Assembly: GCA_020845475.1 (NCBI GenBank)
Contig: JADLFN010000028.1
Coordinates: forward strand, 1 to 64,000
DNA: 64,000 bases
Origin: Planctomycetota bacterium
Lineage (GTDB): Bacteria > Planctomycetota > UBA8742 > UBA2392
Direction: 5' to 3'
Below are positions 41,773 to 50,381 of this stretch, piece by piece. The translations under genes were made by a program, and so were the position numbers. The stretch's first letter is position 1, and every line of letters starts with the position of its first letter. Below the pieces are notes generated by a model. That model was given only the letters and a program-made list of their open reading frames with translations. It had not been told where the DNA came from and ran no database searches.

Positions 41773-42564
41773 GTGGCCAAGGCGCTTGCCATCAAGATTC
41801 TGGCGGTTGCGGGCGTGTTCTTCGCGCTGTGGTTTGGTTCGCCTCCGGTTTCATCTATCGTTGCGAGCGCCGTCGTTGCGGTGGCGCTCGCGTTGCTTTT
41901 GTGGGGCGTGTTTGACGTCAACTCCTCGCTCTGGGCGCCAACGTTCTGGCGCGCACAAGGCAAGCAGGCGATTGCCCTGACATTTGATGACGGCCCCGAC
42001 GAACAATTCACGCCGCGCGTTCTTGAAATCCTTGCGCGCGAGAAAGTGCAAGCCGCGTTTTTTGTGGTGGGTGCGCGCGCGAGTGCAAAGCCCGAGTTGC
42101 TGCGAGCAATCGTTGCGGCGGGTCATATTGTCGGCAATCACAGCAACAGCCACGCCTGGAATATCAACTTTGCGCTCCACGGCAGGCTGCGCCGCGAAAT
42201 CACGGCCTGCAGCGAGGCGGTCAAGGCGGCGATTGGCCGGATGCCCGCGCTCTATCGCGCGCCCTTTGGGTTCAAGAATCCCGCGCTGGGCGACGTGCTG
42301 GCCGAGCAGGGCCTCGCGTGCGTCGGCTGGCAGGTGCGCGGCTTTGACGCCCTTGGCGGCACGCCTGAGGGTATTGCACGCAGGCTGGTGCTCAAAGCCA
42401 AGGCGGGCGGCATACTGTTGTTGCATGATGGCGCGGGCTTGCAGGGAACCAGCGACCGCAGCGCCACATTGGCGGCGCTGCCCATGATCATCGAGGGCCT
42501 GCGCGCGCGCGGCTTTGAATTCAAACGGCTCGACGATCTGCTGGAAAAGCCGGCCTATCTGTAG
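41773..42564 (+). CDS. Polysaccharide deacetylase (NodB-type carbohydrate esterase 4)
   Basis: 263 residues, starting with GTG one base after the kinase stop, so probably translationally coupled. Two N-terminal TM helices (about 8-27 and 31-46) precede the NodB domain: TFDDGPD (metal Asp pair), HSNSH (HxxxH zinc ligands), YRAPFGF and LLLHDG. It removes acetyl groups from N-acetylated sugars, for example in peptidoglycan or exopolysaccharide, at the outer face of the membrane. Being in the sigma/kinase transcript suggests an envelope-stress role. The stop codon lies inside a palindromic repeat. Confidence 0.9.
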   Translation: MAKALAIKILAVAGVFFALWFGSPPVSSIVASAVVAVALALLLWGVFDVNSSLWAPTFWRAQGKQAIALTFDDGPDEQFTPRVLEILAREKVQAAFFVVGARASAKPELLRAIVAAGHIVGNHSNSHAWNINFALHGRLRREITACSEAVKAAIGRMPALYRAPFGFKNPALGDVLAEQGLACVGWQVRGFDALGGTPEGIARRLVLKAKAGGILLLHDGAGLQGTSDRSATLAALPMIIEGLRARGFEFKRLDDLLEKPAYL

Positions 42565-42588
42565 GGGCGACTTATGCGTCGCCCCTAT
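42561..42588. repeat. GTAGGGGCGAC palindrome supplying two stop codons
   Basis: GTAGGGGCGAC at 42561-42571 faces GTCGCCCCTAT at 42578-42588, related to the perfect copy at 281-308. It lies across the ends of two convergent genes. TAG at 42562-42564 ends the deacetylase gene, and the complement of CTA at 42585-42587 ends the acetyltransferase gene. Confidence 0.85.
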
Positions 42589-43175
42589 GCGGGTGTAATC
42601 CATTCACTGCGCAAAGCTGCATAGCAGTAGGTGTCGCGGCGCGTGCCGTCAGGATCGACGGAGTGAGAGCGCAACACGCCCTCACGCGCCATGCCTGCCT
42701 TTTCGGCCACGCGCTGGCTGGCTTTGTTCGCGCCGCTGCAACGCCAGGCAAGCCGCAGCCAGTGCCAATCGGAAAACCCCCAGCGCAACAACGCCTTGAG
42801 TACTTCGGTGCCAAGCCCTTTGCGGGCGCGGTCGCCGCGAATCCACATGCCGATTTCTGCGTTACCCAGTTCAATCGGCCCTTCGCGCAGGTGATAGCCG
42901 CACCCGCCCAGCAGGCGTTTTTCGTCAGGCGCCCAGATGCCGATTACGAAATCTGTGCCGCAAAGCCAGCGCCCGGAAAAGTCGCGAACAAGTCTCTCGC
43001 TGACCTCAATGCTCTGCGTCGGCGTGGCCCAGGGCATGAAGGTTTTCAGGTGCTCGTAGGAGGCGTTGACGGCCTCACTCAAAGCCGCGCCATCGCCGGG
43101 CATGTAGCGGCGAAGGACAAAGCCCGCAGTCGAGCTCCGCTCAGGTGCAGCGAACAGGGGAGTGTGTTCGGGCAT
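42585..43175 (-). CDS. GNAT N-acetyltransferase, RimJ/RimL-like
   Basis: 196 residues. It has the RimJ/L-type layout: VLRRYMPGDGAALSEAVNAS at the start, then GIWAPDEKRLLGGCGYH, the acetyl-CoA loop RARKGLGTEVLKAL, and NKASQRVAEKAGMAREGVLR near the end. Substrates may be ribosomal protein N-termini or small molecules; there is no way to tell. Its stop codon lies in the palindrome above. tRNA-Leu lies upstream in the same direction. Confidence 0.88.
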   Translation of the reverse strand: MPEHTPLFAAPERSSTAGFVLRRYMPGDGAALSEAVNASYEHLKTFMPWATPTQSIEVSERLVRDFSGRWLCGTDFVIGIWAPDEKRLLGGCGYHLREGPIELGNAEIGMWIRGDRARKGLGTEVLKALLRWGFSDWHWLRLAWRCSGANKASQRVAEKAGMAREGVLRSHSVDPDGTRRDTYCYAALRSEWITPA

Positions 43176-43234
43176 GACGAGAGACTTCCGAACCGAAGCT
43201 AAGGACTTGGGACAAGGAACTCTGGGCTAGGGCT

Positions 43235-43320
43235 TGGTGCCAAGGGAGGGACTCGAACCCTCACACCCTTTCGGATTGCGGTTTTTGAAACCGCCGCGTC
43301 TGCCATTCCGCCACCTTGGC
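43235..43320 (-). tRNA. tRNA-Leu (anticodon CAA)
   Basis: 86 bases with encoded CCA. The acceptor is GCCAAGG/CCTTGGC with discriminator A. The anticodon stem is GCGGT/ACCGC with loop TTCAAAA, anticodon CAA, reading TTG. A long variable arm (AATCCGAAAGGGTGTG) marks a class II tRNA, and the T-arm is GGTTCGAGTCC. All arms pair. Confidence 0.95.
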
Positions 43321-43366
43321 ACTGCCGCGAAGTGTATCCAGCGGCGCGGCTACTGCCAGTGCCGGG

Positions 43367-43732
43367 CTATCGTTGGCGGCCTTTGTATGAAAAACCCTGC
43401 GCCAGCTTCATGATCTCAAGGCCGGGTTCGGCGGTGGTCTGGCACAGCAGCATCGGCTCGCGGTTAGCTGCTCCCGGCGTCTTCACGAGCGATTTGCAGC
43501 GCAGACAGGTGCCGGCAATGCAGAAAAGACCAAAGTCGATGCGCACTTCACCCGTCATCAGGCCCCAGAACTGCAAGCCGCGCCAAAGGCTGTTGTTCTC
43601 GGGGAGGTGTATCTCTTCGCCGAGGCACTTTATCGGAACGAGTTTTTCGTACGGGCGCAGAATGTCGTTGGCGTCGGCGATAGCGTCGTCGCTCACGTTT
43701 TTGAAAAAGGTCTTCAGGTCAAGCTGCGCCAC
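43367..43732 (-). CDS. Small cysteine-rich hypothetical protein
   Basis: 121 residues from a GTG, or 162 if an ATG at 43855 is used. Sequence VAQLDLKTFFKNVSDDAIAD and following is protein-like and acidic. The C-terminal half carries Cys in FCIAGTCLRCKSL and LLCQTT, possibly a metal site. The GTG start has GGGGCGACC just upstream. It lies between tRNA-Leu and the porin gene. No family is recognised. Confidence 0.5.
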   Translation of the reverse strand: MAQLDLKTFFKNVSDDAIADANDILRPYEKLVPIKCLGEEIHLPENNSLWRGLQFWGLMTGEVRIDFGLFCIAGTCLRCKSLVKTPGAANREPMLLCQTTAEPGLEIMKLAQGFSYKGRQR

Positions 43733-43888
43733 GGTCGCCCCGCGTCCATGATAACGGCCGCGCCGGCCAAGGCGAGATGCGGGCAAAGGATCACTTGCGC
43801 TGCATTTCTGGTCAGGCAACTTCAGCCCGTGGCACTGGTGATCACGCGCGAACATTCGCGGCGCTTGAACACATTCATCGGAGCCAAC

Positions 43889-45376
43889 ATGAAACTGACG
43901 TTGATGTCTTGGGCGGTGCTGTTTCTTGTGTGCATGTCAGGGTGTCAATCGGCATATGCCGGCGAACCTGGGCAGCTTGAGAGTGAATTGGCGCGCCTGC
44001 GCACTGAGGTGGATGCGCTGCGCGAAGGCGCAGGCGAGGGCGATCCTGCGCTTACCACAAGGCTGAAAAAGGGACTGTTCACCTGGAGCACCGAAGACGG
44101 CAAATTCAGCCTGGAAATGAACTTCCGCACGCAGGTGCGCGTGACCTACAACGACGAACGCGGCGCCAACGCCGAAGGCCCCAGCGATCCCAACTCAGCC
44201 AACGCCAGCAACGGGCGCGATTTCTGGAACTTCCGCATCCGCCGCGCCAAGCTCAGCTTCAAGGGCAACATCTTCGAGAAAGAGTTCAAGTACTACATAA
44301 CGCTGGCTTTCACCAACGGCGGCGCGGGCTCGGAGATTGCGGAAGTGGCGTACTTCCAGTGGGCCCGCTTCAAGGAATTCAACGTCAACGCCGGCCAAGA
44401 ACTAATTCCCGCAAACTGGGAGCAGCTTGTCTCCAGCGGCCGCCAGCAATTTGTGGATCGCTCTTTGGTCAATGCCACTTTCCAGCAGTCGCGCGGCAAG
44501 GGCCTCTGGTTCTCGGGCTCCATTGGCGGAGACACGCCCTGGATCAGGTATTGGGCGGGCGTGTTCAACGGCGTGCTGCGTTCAAGCGGCGATTTCCGCA
44601 ACAACGATCAGGCGCTGACCAATGACACGTTCAGCCAGACCGTCGATGCCGAACTCATGCCTGCGTTGCGCGTCGAAACGCACCCGCTGGGTGAGGTCGC
44701 GCAGGATATGGTGGACTACCGCGATCGCGAGGCTTCCAAGAAAGTCCTGTTCTCAATCGGCGCGGCTATGAACTGGCTGATCAGCCGCATGAACAATGCC
44801 GCGCTGCGACCGGTGAATGCCAGCGCGGGTTCCGGCCGGTTTGACACCGGGCAGGACACGCTGCATGTCGTGCTCGATGGGCATCTGCGCTGGTTTGGGC
44901 TGAGCGTCAATGTGGAATGGCACTATCGCCACACCGAGTTCCACAACTTTGGGCCCAAGCAGGGCAATCGCATCACGGCCAATCGCAACAGGCCGGGCGA
45001 CCTGACGGATACGGGCTTCTCGCTCATGGTGGGCTTCTTCATTCTGCCCAAGCAGTTCGATGTGGCGGTTCGCTTTGGCATGGTTGACGCTGACGAATTC
45101 TGGCTCAGTGGCAGCACAAGCAAGCAGAGCGGGCTGGCTCCTGACACGAGCGAATTCGGTCTTGCGCTGGGCTATTACGTGGCGGGACACAACCTGAAGA
45201 TTCAGGCCGACTTCTGCTACTACACGTTTCAGCAGGTGCTGTACATCGCGGGCGCGCCGAACAATCCCGTTACGGGCGTGGCCAATGATTCGCGCAGCGC
45301 ATCGAGCATTGCCAACGACAACAGCGACTACCTGAACGTCTGGCAGTTCCGTGTGCAACTTCAGTGGATCTTCTAA
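43889..45376 (+). CDS. OprO/OprP-like outer-membrane porin
   Basis: 495 residues. The signal peptide ends near SAYAG (about residue 24); an upstream MSGC could alternatively be a weak lipobox. A short coiled coil (QLESELARLRTEVDALR) follows, as in many porins of this type. It then gives a run of alternating beta strands (NFRTQVRVTYND, FWNFRIRRAKLSFKGNIFE, EFGLALGYYVAGHNLKIQAD) and ends in an aromatic residue (QFRVQLQWIF), as outer-membrane barrels do. Phosphate or other anion uptake is the usual role; specificity is inferred. A GGAG site precedes the ATG. It is a paralogue of the gene at 63759. Confidence 0.88.
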   Translation: MKLTLMSWAVLFLVCMSGCQSAYAGEPGQLESELARLRTEVDALREGAGEGDPALTTRLKKGLFTWSTEDGKFSLEMNFRTQVRVTYNDERGANAEGPSDPNSANASNGRDFWNFRIRRAKLSFKGNIFEKEFKYYITLAFTNGGAGSEIAEVAYFQWARFKEFNVNAGQELIPANWEQLVSSGRQQFVDRSLVNATFQQSRGKGLWFSGSIGGDTPWIRYWAGVFNGVLRSSGDFRNNDQALTNDTFSQTVDAELMPALRVETHPLGEVAQDMVDYRDREASKKVLFSIGAAMNWLISRMNNAALRPVNASAGSGRFDTGQDTLHVVLDGHLRWFGLSVNVEWHYRHTEFHNFGPKQGNRITANRNRPGDLTDTGFSLMVGFFILPKQFDVAVRFGMVDADEFWLSGSTSKQSGLAPDTSEFGLALGYYVAGHNLKIQADFCYYTFQQVLYIAGAPNNPVTGVANDSRSASSIANDNSDYLNVWQFRVQLQWIF

Positions 45377-45432
45377 GACGTGCTGAATGGCGGGCCGTAG
45401 TTTTCCTTTCCGGCGGCCCGCCGTTTCGGTTC

Positions 45433-46326
45433 TCAGGCCTGTACGGGCGGGTGGCGCCCGCTGTCAGTCTGGATCGCGCGGATGATGTCCGTGACGAGCA
45501 AGTCAAGGTACCCCAAATAAGCCTGCTTGAACATCTCCGGCTCGAACTGGCCGGGGAACTCGGAGGCAAGCGCGTTGAGCACTGAGGCGCAGGCTTGCGG
45601 CGAGCACTTCAAATCGCGCTTGAGCAGCGTGTTGAGCGTGATGCGCGTTTGCGCGAGCTGCGGCGCCATGTTCAGTGTCTTGGCCACAACGGCGCGCACG
45701 CGCGGGAAGAAGATGTCGAATTTTGAAAGCGAGCGGCTCTTCACGCTCACGGCAGGCTTGCCCACGCCCGGCCCAGCCGCGCCGCACTTGATGCAGGCAA
45801 TGGCGGTGGGTGACGCAAGGCACGCAAAGCACACGCCGCACAGCGGGTAGCGCTTGCTCAAGTCCTCCACGCGCACGTCAATGGGCGCAAGCCGCACGCA
45901 TTCTCGCAGGCACTTTGCCGCGCCCTGCATGTCCTCGAGCGCGATCAGGGCCTCCACTCGCTTGACCCAGAGATCAACGTCTTCCGGCGCGCGTTTCAGC
46001 CCGCTGGCTGTGGCCTTGACCACGCCCTCAAAGTTCTTCACGGACGCCAGCGTCTGCGCCAGCAGTCGCCATGTCTCCAGATGATCCGGCGCGGCCAGCG
46101 CGACTTGTCCAAGACGTGAAGCAACCTGGCAGCGTTCGCGAAACACGGCTTGCTCGTCGCCGCTGATCTTTCCAAGCGCGATGCGGGCCATTTCGGTTTC
46201 GAGAGTCGCGGCGTCCAGCTCGCGGGCCTGTTTCAGGGTGTCAACGGCGGTTTCTTTGTCGCCACGAAGCCGCGCGCGCTGGTAGTCAGCGATGAGCTTG
46301 AGGATGCTTTCGCGGTATTCAGGCAT
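45433..46326 (-). CDS. TPR protein with a central zinc-ribbon-like motif
   Basis: 297 residues. The N-terminal half is helical and TPR-like (about 10-150: DKETAVDTLKQARELDAATL, HLETWRLLAQTLASVKNFEG). A CxxC pair (CGVCFAC) and CIKCG at about 163-185 suggest a zinc ribbon. The C-terminal half is helical. No signal peptide, so cytoplasmic. Function unknown. The same-direction ATPase gene (46445-48991) ends 118 bases upstream of its ATG, with an AT-rich repeat between. Confidence 0.65.
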   Translation of the reverse strand: MPEYRESILKLIADYQRARLRGDKETAVDTLKQARELDAATLETEMARIALGKISGDEQAVFRERCQVASRLGQVALAAPDHLETWRLLAQTLASVKNFEGVVKATASGLKRAPEDVDLWVKRVEALIALEDMQGAAKCLRECVRLAPIDVRVEDLSKRYPLCGVCFACLASPTAIACIKCGAAGPGVGKPAVSVKSRSLSKFDIFFPRVRAVVAKTLNMAPQLAQTRITLNTLLKRDLKCSPQACASVLNALASEFPGQFEPEMFKQAYLGYLDLLVTDIIRAIQTDSGRHPPVQA

Positions 46327-46347
46327 GGAGCGCTTCGCGCAATGAAT

Positions 46348-46364
46348 AATTCAAAATTCAAAAT
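46348..46364. repeat. ATTCAAAATTCAAAA short-word repeat
   Basis: ATTCAAAATTCAAAAT, the same family as the tract translated in priA at 9738-9776. It lies in the short spacer between the ATPase and TPR genes. Confidence 0.55.
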
Positions 46365-46444
46365 GGGCTGTGGTGCCAAGGCGTGGGGGTGTGCCTTTCG
46401 GAAGAATCAGTTTTGCGTCTTGAATTCGGCCGCAACGCGGCCGC

Positions 46445-48991
46445 CTACCATTCCACTTCTTTTCCGGCGAGCCCGTCAATACTAACGATGCGTAAGTTCG
46501 CGCCGCCCTGCTCGCGCATGAAGATCCGCCATACCGGCACGAACACCGGCTCGATGCGCTTGGGCGAAGCTTTGAAGCGCTGCTTGAAGCTTGATTTCAC
46601 GGTCTCATCAGCCGCGCGGCCCTTGAACTCGTTTTCGTCAAAGTTCAGGTCCGCGGGCTGGCGCGGTTCGAACGTGGCCACGCCGTCAAGGTCGCGGATG
46701 TCGCTGGCGTGATCATCGGGCTTGTCGGCAAAGCGCATGCCGTCGCCGGGTGTAAAGGTCAACACGCGCAGCGTTTTGGGATGCAGGTACACGCTGCCCA
46801 GTTTTTCATCGTGCGATGGGCCGAACAGGCGAAGGAAAATCATGCGCGTGACCTTCTCCTGAAAGTCCAGGCGCAGCAGCAGTCGATACTCCAGCTTCAG
46901 GCTCTCCACCACTTCATCGGTGCCGATCATGCCCAGCGTCTTGGTCTTGCGCAGGGTTTCGCCAATGCGCACGGCCTGGTCTTTGGTGATCGTGCACAGC
47001 GCGGCCGTGACCGGCTTGGTCAGGCCCAGATCCGGGCGCAGCCCCGTGTCCTTGGCGTAGTACACGCTCGCACGGCCTTCCTGGAAGACTTTCGCGTGGC
47101 CCTCGCGCACCAGTTCACGCAGCAGGTTGCGTGCCTTGCCTTCGCCTACGCCCACGCGATCCGCGAATTCGCGCGCGCTCATGGAGGGTTTGCCTGAAAG
47201 TCGCTTGATGTAATCGGCCAGCTCGGCTTCGCGCTTGGCGCGGGCCTCTTCTTCGCTCATGCCGGGGGCTTCGTCCTCTCCGGCTTCCTCAATGGAAATT
47301 TCGGCGCTTTCGTCTTCCTCGGAGGCTTCATCCTCATAGGCGGATTCCGCGCCGGTTTCGTCGATGTCGCTGTCGGCTGCGGCGGGGCCGGTGACGACGG
47401 TGGTGCTGGCGCTGGAATCGGCCAGCGCCTTTTGCTCGCCGCGTACTGTTTCTTCGATGGCGCCAAAACGCTCGCGCCAGCGTTCGTCGGCCAGTTGCTC
47501 GATGCGGTTTTCATCGAGCGTTTTGTGCTGCGTGTACAGCCAGCGCGTTTTCATGCGCCGCGTTTCATTGAATTCGTCAGGGCACAGAAAAGCGAACTGC
47601 CCGGGCTTGAGCGTCGGCAGTTCCTCCATGATTTCGTCAACGTGTCCGGGGTCGAGCGATTTCACCGTGGGCTGAATCTTCTTCTGGTCCTGGCGCGTGG
47701 TCAGGCGGCCCAAGCCCCACGTGCCGAACTGCGCCATGGCTTTATAGTCCACGTCGCCGGGGTTCTGCGTGGCCATCAGGCAGCCTACGCCATACTTGCG
47801 CGCCTGCTTGAAGAGTATGGCCAGCGAATCCTTGCAGGCTGGTTTGCGCACGGGCGGAATGAAAGGCGCAACTTCGTCCACGTAAAACAGTGCTTGCGGC
47901 TCGGCGCTTGGATTCTTCAGCATCCAGTCGTAGAGCCGCTCAGCCAGCGCCGCCACGAAGAATTCTTTCTCTTCCTGGCTCGAAAGCGTGTTGAGGTAAA
48001 CCACGCTCACGCGCGTTTTTCCGGGGACCTCACCGCCGCGCTCGCCCTTGCCGAGCAGCAGGTCAATGCTCAGCGGAATGCCTTCATGGAACAGCACGCG
48101 CCGCGCGCCGACATCAAGCCGCGCCAGTTTCTTGCACGCGCCCGCGATCTTTCCGGCGTCGAGGTATTTCGTATAGGGCTTGAGTGCTTTTTCATCGAGC
48201 GAACTCAAGTAGCCTGCGAATTCCTCAAGATTGCGCGGGAACACCGTGCGCCGCTTCAAATCAGTCAGCGCGGCATCGAAAACCGCGACCAGACCTTCGC
48301 CATCGTCGGAGTCGAGCTTGTAGCCGAGCAGGCTGACGATCATCGTGGCCGCGCTTGAGATGGAGCGGACGATTTCATCGGGGGCCAGTCCGGAGAGGTC
48401 GATGTTCAGCGGATCGGCGGAAACGGGCACGCCTCTTCGCGAAGCGGGCGTGAAAATCACAACGTCAGCCTTCTCGCGATAAAGTTCAGCGTAGGCGGGA
48501 TCGACGCCTTTTTGGCGCAGCGTTTCCGGTTCATCGGTGGGCAGCGCGAGCGAGCACAGGTCCCCCTGCGGGTCGATGCAGATGGCGGGAATGCCCTGTA
48601 GCACGCACTCTTCGACAACGGCCTTGCAAAGCACGGTCTTGCCGCTGCCCGATGAACCCAGCGACATGAAATGGCGCAGCAGCGTGCCGGGGCCAAGTTC
48701 AACGTTCTCGGGCGGGATATCGTCTTTGGTTTTCTCATCGCTCGCGCGCTCAAAACCCAGCAGCAGCGTTTCCGGCGCAGGGGGCAGGCCGGGCGTTTGT
48801 TCCGGTGCTCCGCCGGGCGGGGGCGGCATGGTGGTGCCGTGCGCGTCAAACCGCGATTCAGAAAGCGGATCAGGGCCTCGATTGAGTTCGCGTGTATCAG
48901 GGATGCGGAAGCTGGCTTGCTTGAGCGCGCGTTTCGCGGGCGCCTGCGTGTCCGCAGGAGGCTTCTTCAGTGGGCGGTCTTTTTCCGGCAT
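46445..48991 (-). CDS. HerA/FtsK-superfamily ATP-binding protein
   Basis: 848 residues. After a Pro-rich N-terminal 100 residues, Walker A GSSGSGKT lies at 112-119 and a Walker B-like strand ALFYVDEVAPFIPP at about 375-388, with the sensor-type stretch LMATQNPGDVDYKA. Residues about 545-600 are strongly acidic (DEASEEDESAEISIEEAGED). A helix-turn-helix-like region (YIKRLSGKPSMSAREFADRV) and a C-terminal beta domain follow. Such ATPases pump DNA or proteins; this subgroup has no agreed function. A TAAACT hexamer is seven bases before the ATG. No NurA-like partner gene is adjacent. Confidence 0.8.
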   Translation of the reverse strand: MPEKDRPLKKPPADTQAPAKRALKQASFRIPDTRELNRGPDPLSESRFDAHGTTMPPPPGGAPEQTPGLPPAPETLLLGFERASDEKTKDDIPPENVELGPGTLLRHFMSLGSSGSGKTVLCKAVVEECVLQGIPAICIDPQGDLCSLALPTDEPETLRQKGVDPAYAELYREKADVVIFTPASRRGVPVSADPLNIDLSGLAPDEIVRSISSAATMIVSLLGYKLDSDDGEGLVAVFDAALTDLKRRTVFPRNLEEFAGYLSSLDEKALKPYTKYLDAGKIAGACKKLARLDVGARRVLFHEGIPLSIDLLLGKGERGGEVPGKTRVSVVYLNTLSSQEEKEFFVAALAERLYDWMLKNPSAEPQALFYVDEVAPFIPPVRKPACKDSLAILFKQARKYGVGCLMATQNPGDVDYKAMAQFGTWGLGRLTTRQDQKKIQPTVKSLDPGHVDEIMEELPTLKPGQFAFLCPDEFNETRRMKTRWLYTQHKTLDENRIEQLADERWRERFGAIEETVRGEQKALADSSASTTVVTGPAAADSDIDETGAESAYEDEASEEDESAEISIEEAGEDEAPGMSEEEARAKREAELADYIKRLSGKPSMSAREFADRVGVGEGKARNLLRELVREGHAKVFQEGRASVYYAKDTGLRPDLGLTKPVTAALCTITKDQAVRIGETLRKTKTLGMIGTDEVVESLKLEYRLLLRLDFQEKVTRMIFLRLFGPSHDEKLGSVYLHPKTLRVLTFTPGDGMRFADKPDDHASDIRDLDGVATFEPRQPADLNFDENEFKGRAADETVKSSFKQRFKASPKRIEPVFVPVWRIFMREQGGANLRIVSIDGLAGKEVEW

Positions 48992-48998
48992 GGGCGGG

Positions 48999-49004
48999 AG
49001 TTTA
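48999..49004 (-). promoter_or_regulatory. Predicted -10 hexamer of the HerA/FtsK-like gene (leaderless)
   Basis: On the minus strand, TAAACT, then seven bases (CCCGCCC), then ATG 48991. This is one base longer than at the other sites. Confidence 0.45.
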
Positions 49005-49087
49005 GCGCCCGGCCCGTCATTGCACCACGCCCAACGAACACGAGCGCGTTGCCGCGCTCAGTTCGTGCTTCCTATGACGGTTGAATG

Positions 49088-50098
49088 CTAGTCGCCCACG
49101 GCCACCAGGTCACCCGCGCTGTCCTTGCTGGTGGCGGTGTGAATGTCGGATTCGGCGCTGGGTCGCAGCACCGAGGAATCGCTCGAGGCTTCGTCATCGA
49201 ACACCGCGCGATGCTCGCCGCTGGCGGTGAGATCGGCTGCGAACTCCATGGATAGCCGCGCCAGCGCTTCACTGTGCGCCACGCCGCTGACTTCGAGCTG
49301 GGCTTCGGCGTGTTCATCGATGTGAGGCAGACGTTCGCTGCCGTCTTCGGCGTGCATGCCAAACCGCAGCAGCTCAATGCGGCCGTCGAGGTGTTCAACG
49401 AGCGCAGAGCAGCTCTCCACCCAGTCGCCGCAGTTGCCGTACATCACGCCGTCGATCTCGCGCAGGTCGGGCCGGTGAATGTGGCCGCAGAAAATCATGT
49501 CGGCTTTGTGCTGGCGCGCGTACTTGGCCACCGATTGTTCGTAGCCGCTCACGAACGAGATCACCTTCTTGACGCGCCGCTTGACATAGGCCGCCAGCGA
49601 CCAATAGCCCCAGCCCAGGCGGCGGCGTACGGCGTTGAGCCCGATGTTGATGGCCAAGAGCCAATCGTAGGCCCAATCGCCCAAGTGCGTGATCAGCGTG
49701 TAGTTCTTGACGATGTGATCGAACATGTCGCCGTGAATCATCATTACGCGCTTGCCGTCGGCCGTGGTGTGGTAAGCCACGTTGGAAACCTCGACGCCGC
49801 CAAAGTGCAGGCCGTTGTATTCGCGGAAGAGTTCATCGTGGTTGCCGGGCACGAACACGATTTTGGTGCCCTTGACGTCGCGCTTGAGCAGGCGGCGGAT
49901 CACGTCGCTGTGCGAAGTGGGCCAATACCACTTGCGCTTGAGCGACCACAGGTCAATCACGTCGCCCAGCAGGTAAAGATAGTCGCACGAGATGCTCTGC
50001 AAGAAAGCTACCAGACGATCGACGCGGCATGCCTTGGTGCCGAGGTGAATATCGGAAAGCCAAACCGCGCGATACTTCGTCTTGGGCTTGTTAGCCAT
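49088..50098 (-). CDS. LpxH-like UDP-2,3-diacylglucosamine diphosphatase (metallophosphoesterase)
   Basis: 336 residues. Metal motifs: SDIHLGTKACR, GDVIDLWSL, PGNHDELFR, MIHGDMFD and CGHIHRPD, with GNCGDWVESCSALVEHLDG after them. This pattern and the Trp/Tyr-rich WYWPTSHSDVIRRLL belong to the long LpxH-like group, which removes UMP in lipid A synthesis. The last 80 residues are acidic, low-complexity and Ser/Ala-rich, beyond the usual enzyme. No other lpx gene is nearby. Start ATG 50098 begins the conserved part. Alternative: a related phosphoesterase of other lipids. Confidence 0.82.
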   Translation of the reverse strand: MANKPKTKYRAVWLSDIHLGTKACRVDRLVAFLQSISCDYLYLLGDVIDLWSLKRKWYWPTSHSDVIRRLLKRDVKGTKIVFVPGNHDELFREYNGLHFGGVEVSNVAYHTTADGKRVMMIHGDMFDHIVKNYTLITHLGDWAYDWLLAINIGLNAVRRRLGWGYWSLAAYVKRRVKKVISFVSGYEQSVAKYARQHKADMIFCGHIHRPDLREIDGVMYGNCGDWVESCSALVEHLDGRIELLRFGMHAEDGSERLPHIDEHAEAQLEVSGVAHSEALARLSMEFAADLTASGEHRAVFDDEASSDSSVLRPSAESDIHTATSKDSAGDLVAVGD

Positions 50099-50213
50099 GG
50101 TCGCTGCACCCCGGACTGTCAGTAACTTAACCCGGTGCTGTTGTTGACACGTCAAGAGTGCAACAAGTTCGTGTGAATCGTGATCAATAGGGCAGTGTCC
50201 TCCGCAAGCGGCA

Positions 50214-50302
50214 GCACGAAGCCACGAAGTTCACGAAGACACGAAGGAAGGCCAAGGCAATCAGTGGTTCTTGGTGGCTTCGTGCCCTTCGTGTCTTCGT
50301 GC
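50214..50302. repeat. CACGAAG short-word inverted repeat
   Basis: The left arm has four CACGAAG words (50214-50247), and the right arm (50273-50302) has the complementary CTTCGTG words. They can form a long imperfect hairpin. It lies in the 283-base divergent spacer between the LpxH-like and glycosyltransferase genes. Confidence 0.75.
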
Positions 50303-50381
50303 ATGCAGTAAGTGCGTACGACTCTTCACTTCACACTCTCTTCACACTTTGAACGTAAACTGCCGCCGCGCCCGGGGCACC

